From Chlamydomonas sphaeroides (taxonomy: Eukaryota > Chlorophyta > Chlorophyceae > Chlamydomonadales > Chlamydomonadaceae), in NCBI GenBank assembly GCA_001662425.1, contig BDDC01000005.1:11762-75761 (forward strand): a DNA stretch of 64,000 nt. The letters run 5' to 3'. Shown in pieces: positions 43,601-53,986 of this stretch (position 1 is its first letter; every line of letters starts with the position of its first letter). The translations under genes were made by a program, and so were the position numbers. The notes under the pieces are model-generated. The model saw only the letters and a program-made list of their open reading frames with translations, was not told the DNA's origin and did not search any database.

Positions 43601-46600
43601 GCTGGCGGCGCAAGCTGGCGGCGCGGCTGCACAAGGGCGGCCCCGGCGCGGGGCTGCGCAGCCCGCCGCCCACGGAGCCCGAGTGGCCCACCTTCGAGCA
43701 GGCCGCCCTGCTGCTGGCTCTGGCGGTGCGGCTGCCGCGACTCGTGGCCGCCGCCGCCTCCGCTGCCGCGAGCCGAAGCGCGGCGCTAGGCGAAGCAGCT
43801 GGCGACGGTGCCGTAGGCGGCGCAGGGGCCGCGGCAGCGGAGGAGGAGGGTGGTGGGCAGCGGGCCCTAGGGGCCCAGCAGGGGCTCCGGCCCCAGCAGG
43901 CGGCGGCGCTGCCGCGGGGCCTGCTGGCGGGGCTGCTGGTGGCTCTGCAGGCGCAGCTGCGCAGCTGCTCGGCGGGGCCGCGGCAGCTGGCGCTGGTACG
44001 GCAGGCGCTGGACGAGCTGCACACTGCCGTACAGTTCCCGCACGGCGCCTCGCACACACCGCAGCCGCGCCCGGCGCTGCCCGTGCGCTACGCCCGCTGG
44101 CTGCCCGCGGCCCAGGCCGCCTACCGCGCCGCCGCCGCCGCCACCGCCGCCGACGACACCACCTCCCAACCCCATGATGATGGCCTCGCAAGCGACGCGG
44201 TGTCCGGGCAGGACAGCAGCCCCAGCGCCGGCGCTGCTGGTCCCGCCGGCGGCGCCGAGGCCGACGCTGCCGCGGCGCTGGCGGCGCTGCTGCCGTCCCT
44301 GGTGGTGGGCCAGGCATACCGCAGCTGGGCGCCCGACCTGCAGCCCAGGGCCGCAGCGGCGCTGCACACGGCCTGCCGCGCGGCGGCGCTCAGAGACGGC
44401 GGCCTCGACACGCGTGACGGCGACAGCGGCGTCGTGTCGGCAGGTCTGGGCGAGGCCGTGGCGTCGGCCTGCCTTGCCCGGCTGCACTACCCGCTGCAGG
44501 AACCGGAGCCGTACGGCGCGGCGGGGCCCGTACGGCACGTGCCGTACAGCGCCGCACACGGAGTGCGCTGGCGAGCGGGCGGCGCCGCCCCGGCTGGGCC
44601 GGCGCCGCAAGCTCTGGGGCTGCAGGTGGCGGCGGCCTACCCCGACCTGCGCAACCTGCCCTCGCTGCCGCCGCTGGCGGAGCGCTCCGCGCGGCAGCTG
44701 CTGCAGCGCGCGTGCGCCTCAGCCCCGGCAGCGGCAGGCCGCGCCGCCAACGCCACCGGCGAGGCCGGCGAGGGGGCTCTGGCGGGAGCGCCGCCCGGGC
44801 TGCTAGCCGCGCTGCTGTGCGCCTGCCTTGCGCCCAGAGACGCCTCCGCCGCCGCCTCGGCCTCTGCGACTGCACCCGCAGCCAGCCCCGCGGAGGCCGG
44901 CCCCAGGACGCCCCTCGGGCGCGACGAGCTGCCTGCTCCGCCCGGCGCAGCGGCCCGGGAGCTGCGGCTGGCGGACGGCGAGCTGCGTGCGCTGGCGGCG
45001 GCGCTGGTGGGCTGCCGCTGCGGGCCCCGCGGGCTGCGGCCGGAGGAGCTGTGGGCGCTGCATGTGGCGGAGAGGGACGCGGGGCTGTCGGCCAGGCTGC
45101 TGCGGACCGCTGGCGCGGGTGTGAGCGGGAGCAAGGATGTGGACGACGCGGGGGGCCTCGCGGCAGCGTGGCTGGCCTGGCTGGCGGCGGCGAGGCAGGC
45201 GCAGCTGCGGCGCACGCCCGCGAGCTTGGACGCGGTGGGCTCGGCGGAGCGGCGGCCGCAGGCGGGGTTGCCAGGTGGGGCGCTGCAGGCGACAGCGGGG
45301 CCGGTGGCGGCGGAGGCGCCGGTGTCGGTGCCGGTGCACGTCCCGCCCACGGCGCCGCGGCCCTCGCTGCCGCCCATCTGCCGGCTGGAGCTGCTGCTCC
45401 TGCGCGTGACGGCCCCGAGCGCTGCCGCCGCCGCCGCCGCTGACGCGAGCGCCGCGGCATCCAGGCCCGGCAGCGGCGCTGCCGCCAGCCCAGCGCCATC
45501 GGCCGTGTCTGCGGCGGCGCCGTTGGCATCGGACGGGGCTTCGGCGGCGGCGGCAGCGGCGGCGGCGGCGCCTGTTCAGGCCCTGCTGGCGCTAATGTGG
45601 CAGGGCGACTGGTACAAGGGCGACGCCGCCAGCGTGGCTCGCTTCTCGGCGCCCGAGCTGCTGTACACCCTGGCCGCCATCGTGCACCTGTACGAACTCC
45701 AGGTACGGCACCCTGCCACCACAACCACCACCGGCACATGCAATACAGTACATGTTTTCGGCCTTCGTTTGTTTGGGCAATACCCTGGGCTCGCGGCGCC
45801 AGACTGCCGCCCTGCCCTCAGCCACCCCCTATCTCACATACAACCCTTATACGCATTCGGCCTCCGTTTGCTTACTTAACCCTTGGCTCGCGGCGCTGGG
45901 CCGCCGCCCGACCCCCAGACACCCCTGAACCCACCTATAATCCTGCCCTGGGCTGCCCTAACTTTCTTACCCCACCTTCACTCGCTCACTGTCGTCGCCG
46001 CGTCCCTACCCATTACTTACCACCTTCACCCCACCTCCCCCGCCCTGCCGCCGCCGCCGCAGGAGCTGGCTGGCCAGCGCCTGGGCTGGCTCCAAGCCGG
46101 CGAGCCCGGCGCCCGCTCCGCGCTCGCACTGCTGGAGGCCGGCAGCATGGCGGACCTGCTGGCCCACCCCGCCGCCGCCTGGGGCCTGGGCCCGGCGGCG
46201 CAGCCCTACGCGCCCTCGGACTTGGCTGCGGAGCGGCGCGTGCGGGCGCAGAAGCTGCTGGACGCCGCGGTGGGGCCCGAGGAATACGTGGAGCGGGTGG
46301 CGGAGGGGCTGCGGTTACTGGTGGCGTCGGGCGGGCAGACGTCGGGCGTGCTGGGGGGCGGGCGGCTGGACCCGTACCGGCCCATGGAGCGGCAGGGCGA
46401 GTCGGCGGCGGCGTGGGAGGGCGCGGCGTGGGTGGCGGCAGCGGGGACGGAGCGCGAGGAGGGGCAGGGGAGGGAGGGCGAGGAGCGCGCGAGGCGGCAG
46501 GCGCTGGCGCGGGAAGGCGTCAGCATTGCGGGGCTGCGCGCGAGGCGGCAGGTGAAGTGGGAGGCGGCGCTGGGCGGAGCGAGGGGCGTGGAGGCGCTGC

Positions 46601-46656
46601 GGGCGGCGCTGCGAGCGGTGGGGCGCGACCCGGACGCCTGGATGGCCAGGGGCTGA
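40658..46656 (+). CDS. Ala/Leu-rich helical protein of about 1,565 aa, possibly organelle-targeted and OPR-like
   Basis: Six exons join in phase: 40658-41377, 41582-41687, 41861-42009, 42218-43175, 43532-45702 and 46063-46656. The first 40 residues are basic, hydroxylated and lack acids (MAAARLPCARRPLGWMGPRQ...), as expected for a chloroplast or mitochondrial transit peptide. The rest is helical, with repeated Leu/Ala patterns around Trp or Leu-Gly: EAVRLLCALAALGYRLPPEAL, LREWLAALAFHGLAPEP, LRALAAALVGCRCGPRGL, and ELLYTLAAIVHLYELQ. These resemble the helical repeats of octotricopeptide (OPR) RNA-binding proteins, which are greatly expanded in volvocine algae, but no unit matches the consensus well enough to be sure. 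Long Ala/Ser low-complexity inserts separate the helical blocks. No RAP domain or enzyme motif is visible. The start is the first ATG after the divergent promoter. Confidence 0.7.
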
Positions 46657-46968
46657 GCCAGGGGCTGACATGCAGCAGCGCGACTGCAAGCGCGGTGGTT
46701 GGGAGCTCAGCCGCTGTGCACGGCAGAGACGCAAATCCCAAGAGAGGAGCCGTAGCGGCCCTCAACGCGCATGCCTTACAGCCTTCCGCCTCAACGCGCC
46801 TCCCTTGCAGCCTTCCGCCTCAACACGCGTCCCTGGCAGCATGCGCCTCAACGCACCCTCCGTCGTGCACATGTCTCAGCGCCCCGCCGCGCCCCTGCCA
46901 ACCGCCGCCTCGCAGCCTACGCCGACCTGGCTGCCTCGCACCAGCCCCGTGCCTGCCCTCCTTCCCCT
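46657..46968. other. Convergent 3' intergenic region with minus-strand TGTAA
   Basis: The region lies between the stop of the Ala-rich helical gene and the stop of the 53-residue minus gene. TTACA at 46776-46780 (TGTAA on the minus strand) is a reasonable poly(A) signal for the small gene. A loose 30-40 base repeat (cttccgcctcaacacgc / gcgcctcaacgcac units, 46770-46860) is present. Confidence 0.5.
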
Positions 46969-47906
46969 CTACTCGCTGGTGCCGCTCTCGCCCTTGCCGG
47001 CCATTTCCTGGATCTTGCTGCCGCCCAAGTGGCCGCCGACCTGAATAGGGGAAAGGAGCGGAAGGGCGGCAGCGGGCGAAGGTAGGTGAAGGGGTTGGGA
47101 ACCGAGGAAGCGAGGCGGGTGCGTGAGGCAGGGAAGCAAGAAGAGGCGGTAAGCGGCGTAAGGGCGAGGTGCGGCAAGCGAGGGTGGCGCGCAAGCGGGC
47201 TGTGCCCGGCACAGCAGCCTGTGGAGGAGGGAGCAGCCGCCCAACGCAACGTTTGTCCCCAAATAACGCTCTTGGCTTCATTCTTCGTCCGACATCCGTG
47301 GCAGCATAGCCCCGGCCGCACCTTGATCCGCTCCATGCTGTCGGGGAGGAGCGGAGGGTCGGGGCGGGGCCGAGCGCGGAAGGAGCGTGAGCATGGGGGA
47401 GCCGGGGAGGATGCAGCGCGCGGAGTGAGCGCTTGGGCGTACGGCGCAGCTGCAGAGCGCGCTGCACGGGCGAGGCCCCTCAGCTGCCCTGCCCCTGCGC
47501 CTGGGCAGGGCCGGCGCTGCCCCGGCAGTCTCCAGCCGTCCTCCGTCCTCCACCCCTCCCTGCCAGCGGCCTCCCTCCCTCCTTCCCTCACGGCCACAAG
47601 TGCCCACCTGTCGCAGTCTTCGAAGTTCTTGCCGAAGAGCTTTTGGGCTGCGGAGGCACCATGCGGGCGGTAGCGGGTCAGCGTGCGCGGGGCGCAAGGG
47701 CTGCGGCAAAGGGGCGCTGGCTCAGCCGCAGCGGCAACCGCGACTGTTGCCTGGGCGGGCAGCTAAGAGCTAGCACGAGCGAGCGGCCTGATGGCCGCGT
47801 GGCTCTGGCAGCCCGCGGCCGCAGCACGCAGCACGGCCCCCGGCGGACGGGCGCACGGCCCGGGCGCGCACTCACCCATCTCGTCGCGCTCCTCCTGGGT
47901 GGGCAT
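46969..47906 (-). CDS. 53-aa KGG/LEA-like small protein, four exons
   Basis: The exons are too short to stand out: 47906-47876, 47647-47608, 47337-47322 (16 bases) and 47040-46969. Phases join to a 53-residue acidic/basic polypeptide: MPTQEERDEMAQKLFGKNF, EDCDRSMERIK and VGGHLGGSKIQEMAGKGESG. The Gly-Gly-x-x-Gly-Gly-Ser-Lys ... Gly-Lys-Gly tail is like the KGG motifs of group-1 LEA and stress-induced bacterial proteins. That is a weak family link. The first exon ends Asp-Glu-Met in phase 1, just as in the two neighbouring paralogs on the plus strand. The gene is divergent from the first of these, 301 bp away. A role in stress protection is inference. Confidence 0.65.
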
Positions 47907-48207
47907 GTTTGCGAAGTGGATGCTGTTGGGCTGCTGTGTTTGCTTGTGTTGGGTGTTCCTTGGCGGTGTGAAGAGCGGGGACTGGGTTCCGGCAAGAACC
48001 CTAGCCCCCATATATTCGCCGGGCTGAAATGGGGCTCTGCATGGGGGCCTCGACCCCTGGGCCGCTGAGTCCAACTGCCCTCTTAAGCACGATTCTGAGT
48101 TGTCGCTTGCATTCGCCAAGTCTCCGCATACTCTCAAACTCATACACGCCGCTCGCACCACAGCCTCACAGCCGCTGTCACCGCGCAAACCAAGCCCAGT
48201 CACCGCC
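47907..48207. promoter_or_regulatory. Divergent promoter of two small-protein genes
   Basis: The 301-bp spacer between the start codons of the 53-residue gene (minus) and the 121-residue gene (plus) contains catatattcgccgg at about 48008 and the AT-richer stretch 48070-48150. Confidence 0.45.
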
Positions 48208-49202
48208 ATGTCGCAGGCGCAGGAGCCGTCCGCCTCGCAGCAGCAGGCCGGGGTGAGCCTCGCCAGCGAGTGCGTTTGTGCTGCAGCCACTGCTTCTTGC
48301 CCTCGTTGCCGTTTTCGCGGCCGGCGCTGCACTTCGGCGCCGGCGGCGGTGGTTTCCCGCGCCCGCGCCAGCGTGGCCTCGGACGCCTTCCGACGCCGCC
48401 CCTGCTTGCAGCCTTGCTAGATCTGACCTGCTGAAGCCCCAGCTGCAGCAATGCGACCAGCCCGCAGGCGTGCTGCGGCGCTGGCGCTTCGCTCGCCACC
48501 AGCGCGCGGTCGCCGCTTGCCTCTCGCGCGCGCGGCAGCCCCTCGCCGCAACGCGAATGCGATGCTTCCCGTGCTAGCCTGCAGCCATCTGCCACCGCCG
48601 CCGTAGCTGCACCGCAGCCTTCCCAAATCCCAATGCCGCCTCCTTCCTCCGCTAACCCGCGCCCTCCTCCCTGCGCCCGCCTCCCTGCCTGCCTGCAGTC
48701 GCAGCCCACCGACGAGCCCAAGGTGCTGTCGGGCGGCAACATGGACCCCACCAACCCCATGGCCGGCATGGAGAACCCCGAGGCCCAGAAGAAGGCCGAC
48801 GAGATGGGTGAGAGCGCCGTCACCCGCGGGGGGAGAGAGAGGCGTGTTGCTCGAAGGCGCCCTCTCGCGGCGCGGCGCCCTGTTCTGGGGGGAGAGAAGC
48901 CAGCTAGGGCTGCGCCACAGCGGCACCGACCCAGCGCCACGCTCCGACGCGCTTCTGTGCCACCTTGGCCCCCACCCCCGCCCCCGCCAGGCGCCACCAT
49001 CCCCAGCCAGGGCCCTCCCCCCGAGATGTCGGGCGAGCCCGTGCCCGAGACCACCAGCGGCGGCACGCAGTCCGGCACCCAGTCCGGCGGCGCCGACCCC
49101 ACCACCGCCGCCGAGGGCGGCCACTCCGGCACCCAGACCGACCCCGTGCTCACCACCGCCACCATGCCCGGCAGCCAGCCGCCGCCCAGCTCTCAGGCCT
49201 AG
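48208..49202 (+). CDS. Small disordered protein, 121 aa, tandem paralog 1
   Basis: Three exons join in phase: 48208-48252, 48699-48807 and 48991-49202. The product is hydrophilic and without Cys: MSQAQEPSASQQQAG, then QPTDEPKVLSGGNMDPTNPM, ENPEAQKKADEM, ATIPSQGPPPEMSGEPVPE, and a Gly-Thr-Gln repeat tail. There is no signal peptide, membrane segment or catalytic motif. It is about 70 percent alike to the next gene, sharing exon borders and the same start context (ATGTCG...CAGGAGCC). I do not recognise the family; the composition (Gln, Gly, Thr, Pro, Glu) suggests an intrinsically disordered, possibly LEA-like stress protein. A TGTAA signal follows at 49576. Confidence 0.75.
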
Positions 49203-49847
49203 GTGCCTCACGGTGTGGTGCATGTCGTGTCTGAACGGCCGTGACTGGCTGTGAGGGCAGGCTGCGGATAGCGGCGGCGCGTGCAGAGGCCGGCGGCGGG
49301 CGCGGCGTGCAGCGGCGGGGGGCGGAGGCGCGTGCGGCCGGCCGTGTGAGTGGGGCGGCGTGCGTACGTGTGGGCCCGTGAGCGAGAGCTGCTGCGGGGG
49401 GTGGGGCAGGAGCCTGGGGGGCTTGCGCGTCGCGTGCTCCCGAGTCTTTCGGCTGCTGTGTGGTGTGCCCGCCGCGGGTCGGCGGCGCGTGGGGGCTTGC
49501 GCGGCCCAGACCGGGGACGAATCCCGCACATGCTTTGATGTTTAGGTTGACACACTTTGGCGGCCAATGCCGTGCTGTAACTCTACCTGCATTAATGCGC
49601 ACGCAGTGCCTGGTCGCTCGGGGTGGGCAGCATGGGGCCCTCTTGCGGCAGCTGCACCGGCCACGGGATCCAGCCTTGCTGCGTCAGCCTTGTTCACCGC
49701 GCGCCTCGTCGCCCCGTCGTACCGCCTGCCCATGTATGTAGCTAGCAGCACCAGCGAAACATAGAACACACCGATACATCAACCAAACAAAGCTATCTGA
49801 TCAGCGGCTTCATACTTCCGACCCAAGCAGCAACCCGGCCAGCTACG
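49203..49847. other. Spacer between tandem paralogs
   Basis: The region holds the 3' UTR of paralog 1 and the promoter of paralog 2. No exon is supported. Confidence 0.5.
49576..49580 (+). terminator. TGTAA polyadenylation signal
   Basis: TGTAA occurs about 375 bases after the stop of the first small-protein paralog and before the second, matching the usual volvocine poly(A) signal. Confidence 0.5.
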
Positions 49848-50845
49848 ATGTCGTCTCAGCAGGCGCAGGAGCCGACTGCCTCGCAACAACACACCGGGGT
49901 AAGCCGCGGGCTGCCAAGACATCTCGCGCAGCGGCGCAGTGTTCCGGAGGTCGGCGCCGCGTCAGCCTTGGACCGCCGACACTGTTGTCCGTGCGCGTGC
50001 GCGCTGCGACCCACCGCCGCGCCGCGCCGCGGCCGCAGCTCGGCCATGCTGCCGTGCGCCTCCCCTCACTGCTCCCGACCTGCCCGCTGCGTTGTCCCTG
50101 CCTGCGCCACAGCACCTCGAGCAGCCCACCGACGAGCCCAAGGTGCTGGGCGGCGGCAACATGGACCCCACCAACCCTCTGGGTGAGCGCACGCACGCTC
50201 TCCCCCGCCCGCCGCCCGCCGCTGCTGCCGCGCCCGAGCACGCGCCTGCACAAGCCCCGTCGCTCGGAGGCAGTGCCGCTGCCCAGTTGGGGCAGTTGGC
50301 CGCCGCCTGCTGCTCTGCGCGCCGTGCCCTCGTCGCCGTTCGCGCTCTGGCTTGCCGAGCTGCTGCGCCCCGGCGTGTGCTCCGCAGCGGGGCTGGAGAA
50401 CCCCGAGGCGGAGGCCAAGGCCACGGAGATGGGTGAGGCGGGCCGGGGAGGGCGCGGGGGCATGAGGGGCCGCAGCGAGGCAGCAGCAGCAGCGGCCTGG
50501 GCTGGGCTAGGTCGTTGGGCGGGTCAGGGTCTGAGGGCACTGTTGGGTTGTGCTGACGCCAAGGTTAGGCCCCGGGGCAAACGTGCCGTACGGAGTCCTC
50601 ATACACACGATGTTCGGAAGCCCCAGCGTCTCACCCCGCTGTCCCCACGGCCGATTGCAGGCGCCACCATCCCCAGCCAGGGCCCACCTCCTGAGCTGGC
50701 TGACGAGCCGGTACCCGAGACGACCAGCGGCGGCACACAGGCCGGCACCCAGACGGGCGGCTCCGCCCCCACCACCGCCACCGAGGGCGGCAGCTCCATC
50801 GACCCCACGACGGCCCCTGGCAGCCAGCCGCCTGGCACGCAGTAA
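49848..50845 (+). CDS. Small disordered protein, about 115 aa, tandem paralog 2
   Basis: Four exons join in phase: 49848-49898, 50113-50182, 50388-50432 and 50661-50845. The sequence follows paralog 1 closely: MSSQQAQEPTASQQHTG, QPTDEPKVLGGGNMDPTNPL, LENPEAEAKATEM, ATIPSQGPPPELADEPVPET and a Gly-Thr-Gln/Ser-rich tail ending in GTQ. It differs by an extra intron that splits paralog 1's second exon after Asn-Pro-Leu (phase 1), so either an intron was gained here or lost in paralog 1. Function unknown. The tandem arrangement and shared exon borders show a local duplication. Confidence 0.75.
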
Positions 50846-51330
50846 ACTGGTGTAGGCGAGCAGTGAGAGGTGGGCAGGTGTTGTTGTCCATCTGGTCGAG
50901 ACCGGGGCGTGAAGCTCCGCGGCTGCCATGTTGAGGCGGGAGTTGCGGTGCAAGTTACGGGCGTTGCCACAGCGTGTTTGTGTTTCGGCTAGGTTATGCC
51001 TCGCCATTGCTCTTTGCGAGACAGTACATTGCTACCTTCTGCTTTGTCGTCGACCGCGCGAGGTCCTGCGTTCCCGTCTCTTTCTTGACGCGTCTGGCCT
51101 AAAGTCGCTCTCAAATTGACTAGCTTCTGCAGTTGCGTATAACAACCATTGGAGTTCTTACTACCAGTTGTTTATTTGTCGTAAACGCGCCCAAACGCGT
51201 GGGCAGCTCGCGACAGCCGAATACATCGCGACAGCTCCAGGCCCTCCGCGGCACACGCACACGCCTGCTAGGCCCCAGAGAAGAGAAAGCAGCGCAAGCG
51301 GTTGCGCGACTACGTGGCAGGGAGGGCGAC
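50846..51330. other. Intergenic region, no gene seen
   Basis: The region holds the 3' UTR of the second small-protein paralog and the promoter of the next gene. It is AT-richer from 50930 to 51200. No exon is supported. Confidence 0.5.
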
Positions 51331-52210
51331 ATGGACTTCGATGAGGAGCGTCGCTTGCAAATTCAGCGCAACCAGCAGCGGCTTGCGGAGCTCGGTCTCA
51401 TAAAGGCTGTCGATAACCTGAGGTCGGCTTGTTCGCCGGGCAAGAAGCAGCCGGCACGGAAACCACGGCGGCCGCACCCTGTGGGAGCCGAGGATGCGGC
51501 CGAGCCCCGCGTGCTGCGGCGCTCGCTCCGGAATCAGGGGCAGGAGCCGGACCTGCCGCCGCTGCTGCAGTCAGCCTTTGGCAGGTGCGCGCAATCGGCA
51601 TGGCGGAGGCTCTGCTGTGTGGCGCCGTGGACGGCCCCACGGAACCTTGCCGTTGTGGCTCCACAGGGCAAACTCGGAGCAGCGTCCCTACGAAGAGCCC
51701 AAGCGGCAGCCGCGCGCAAGAGCCACCGAGACTGCGGAAGGCGGCGACGCAGCAAAGTATGACTCGCACAACTTGCACAGGTGCGGCCATGCGTGCATCG
51801 TGGCTGGGGAACGTTGGCGAAGGCCGTTGCGCCCGCATGCCGCATCCGCTGCTCCTCGCCCTGCCGAACCTCCCGCCGCAGGCCAGGAGCTAAGCGCTGG
51901 CCACCCTGCTCCCAACCTGCACCCCTGCAGGCTCCGCACCATGACGACGCCCGCCATGCAGAAGCGCATCAGCAAGATCACCAACACGCTCAAGCTGCGG
52001 TCGCTGGTGCAGGTGCGGGGCTCCGCGGGTTCAGGCAGGGTCCCGGCGCATAGGCATGCCACGCGCTTCACGCTTGCTCAAGGCAGGAAGCAGGCGTCAC
52101 CCACGGCTGGCGGCCCTCTTTGCCGCCCGCAGCTGCTGCAAGAGTTCGGGCGGGAGCAGCTGGCGGAGGAGGCGCAGACGGCGCTCGACGAGCGCCTGGC
52201 GTGCGTGTGA
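51331..52210 (+). CDS. 175-aa basic protein, probable nuclear, unknown function
   Basis: Four exons join in phase: 51331-51584, 51667-51780, 51931-52012 and 52133-52210. The N-terminus MDFDEERRLQIQRNQQRLAE followed by LGL, a basic RKPRRP stretch and LRRSLRNQGQEPD matches a recurrent short pattern (E-R-I-x-x-N-x-x-x-L-x-x-L-G-L ... R-R-S-x-R) at the front of WDR76/CMR1 and of some plant B3 proteins. The WD or B3 domain itself is absent. The C-terminal third is helical: MQKRISKITNTLKLRSLVQ then LLQEFGREQLAEEAQTALDE. The gene is complete, with a TGTAA signal at 52570. A chromatin role is a guess from the motif and the basic patches. Confidence 0.7.
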
Positions 52211-52569
52211 GTGCGGGGTGCGGGGCCCAACGCGGGAGGAGCGCGGGGGTGCATGTGCAGGACAGGGGGCAGGTCGTGGGGGCAGGCCGGCCATGACGGG
52301 CATCAGGGGAGCAGCGCAGAGCCGGGTGTGGCTCCGGGGGTAGGGTGGGGGCACAAGAGCTGGGAGGCGACGGGCACGGGTCACGAGTGGGGCAGGGCGG
52401 CTTCCGAGCTGCGGCCCCAAGCCCAGTCGCAAGCTGGGTGTTTCTCTTTTTTTGCGAGGTATGAGAGGGTGGGGTGCGGTGAGCTGCGTGACCATGGCAT
52501 GGCATGGCCACCGGGTCCAGGAGGTCCATCGGGTCCTCCTGATCGGGCCGACTGTAGTGTTGTGTCGCC

Positions 52570-52574
52570 TGTAA
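52570..52574 (+). terminator. TGTAA polyadenylation signal
   Basis: TGTAA lies about 360 bases downstream of the stop of the 175-residue gene. Confidence 0.5.
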
Positions 52575-52862
52575 CATGTGACTGGCTCTAAGGGCCTGGT
52601 CGTGCAGAGGCGACGCGAGCGCGCCGAGCGGAGTGGACTGACGCGCAGACCAGGGCTGAGGAGCTGGTGCTGAGCCCAGACACAATACCAGGCGGCAGAG
52701 GGCGGAATGTGGAGCCTGGCGTGGGTTGGCTTATCAGTCATCAACTGGGCAATTTGCTCATTGTTTGGACCCTGTCCTAACGGCCAAATGTTATAACGTG
52801 ATTCTTGTTGGACCAGTTCCTGTGTCCTGTTCAGCACGCTGCTGCTTGTCGTTTTGCCTGCT

Positions 52863-52952
52863 ACCCAGGCGGCCCAAATCGCCTGCCGCTGTAGGGGGTG
52901 GAGAACCTGTCCACCAACGGTGCCGCCACGGCCCACACTGCTGCCAGCGCCT
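52863..52952 (-). pseudogene. Orphan copy of the last exon of the UBZ gene
   Basis: On the minus strand, 90 bases align without gaps to 9609-9698 at close to 88 percent identity. The translated copy reads ALAAVWAVAAPLVDRFSTPY then SGRRFGPPG-stop, against ALAALWTVAAPFADRFSTTY then IGRRFGPPG-stop in the intact gene. The stop position is kept but similarity ends directly at it and at the other border. No other exon of that gene was seen nearby. Confidence 0.8.
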
Positions 52953-53986
52953 ACCGGCGGAACATATACAATAGCTGTATGCAGCTGCAGCACCATATGC
53001 AGACAGCATCGCCGTCAACAGGCGACCCCAGCCGCCGAGGGCTCAGGCCAGCAGCCCTAGCAGTGGATAAGGACAGCGTCACGGAGCAGCTTTGTCAGCA
53101 GCAGGGTTGGGCTGCTCAAAACGACACGTGACAACGAGTGAAGGCACGCAGCAGCCGCGCCGGGGCTCGGCGCGGTGCCAGAAGGCGCTGCGGGCCGGTT
53201 GTGGCGTTAGGATGTGCCAACATGGTGACCAGCTGCGGAGGCTTGGCCCTTCGCACTGTTGATGTTGCACGGTCCGACAAGGCCAAGGCCACTTGTGGGC
53301 CGCGGCCCACCGGAGTCAACGCACCGGGGTCATGCCGGTCATGCCGGTCATCCCCTAAGCTGCGCCACGCTCCCACGCGGCCACCGGCTCCATGCGCCAG
53401 CATCTCACGCGGCAACGGCGGCGCGCAGGCGACGGGCCCCAACAAGCCAAGGGACTCTCTGCGGTCTTCAAGACATGGATTCAAACAAACGGAAGCGCCC
53501 GTGCCACAAACACGTACGGAAGCGCGGCACCAGCACAGCGGCACCAGCGGAAGCGCGGGCCTGCGCACTGCGGTATGAAGCGCTCGTGCCGATGCCGGTG
53601 TTGCCCCACTGCAGCACAGGCCGCGAGCGCCCGGCGTGCTGCACATCAAGACTGCCCAACAGCCCCCCACCTCATGCGTTCGGGAGCTCCGCTACGACAA
53701 GACCGCCCAGCTGCGACACAAACACCACGCGGGCACACAACGGGGTTTGCGCAGTAGCCGCGGGGACGGCATCATGATGACCCAGCAGGAGGCGGCTGCC
53801 ATTTAAGCGAGGACACAGCGCAAGTCCTCATCGCCGAAGCATGCGCCTGCTGTCCAGAAGGCGCCAGCCACCAGACGCAGAGGAGCGCGCAGCTCCATCC
53901 CGGCACCTCAACTCCGACGGCAGTGCGTCCGCCCTTCAACTGTAGAACCAGCCCTTCGCCCGTCACATCTCGCCCGCCTTCCCCCC

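Larger units (their letters stand above)
52211..53986. other. 1.8-kb region without an intact gene
   Basis: Apart from the exon fragment at 52863-52952 and a poly(A) signal, no exon could be supported. Open frames at 53140-53900 lack codon bias and splice support. Confidence 0.45.

Noticed and set aside
49700..49745. Minus-strand TYMGRRYDG reading that resembles the TYIGRRFGP end of the UBZ protein.
   Set aside because: Only about 17 of 24 bases agree and the similarity does not extend. The copy at 52863-52952 is far better, so this is taken as chance.
53138..53777. Overlapping plus-strand open frames of 120-170 codons.
   Set aside because: No splice consensus, no codon bias, no repeat or domain. 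Left as non-coding.
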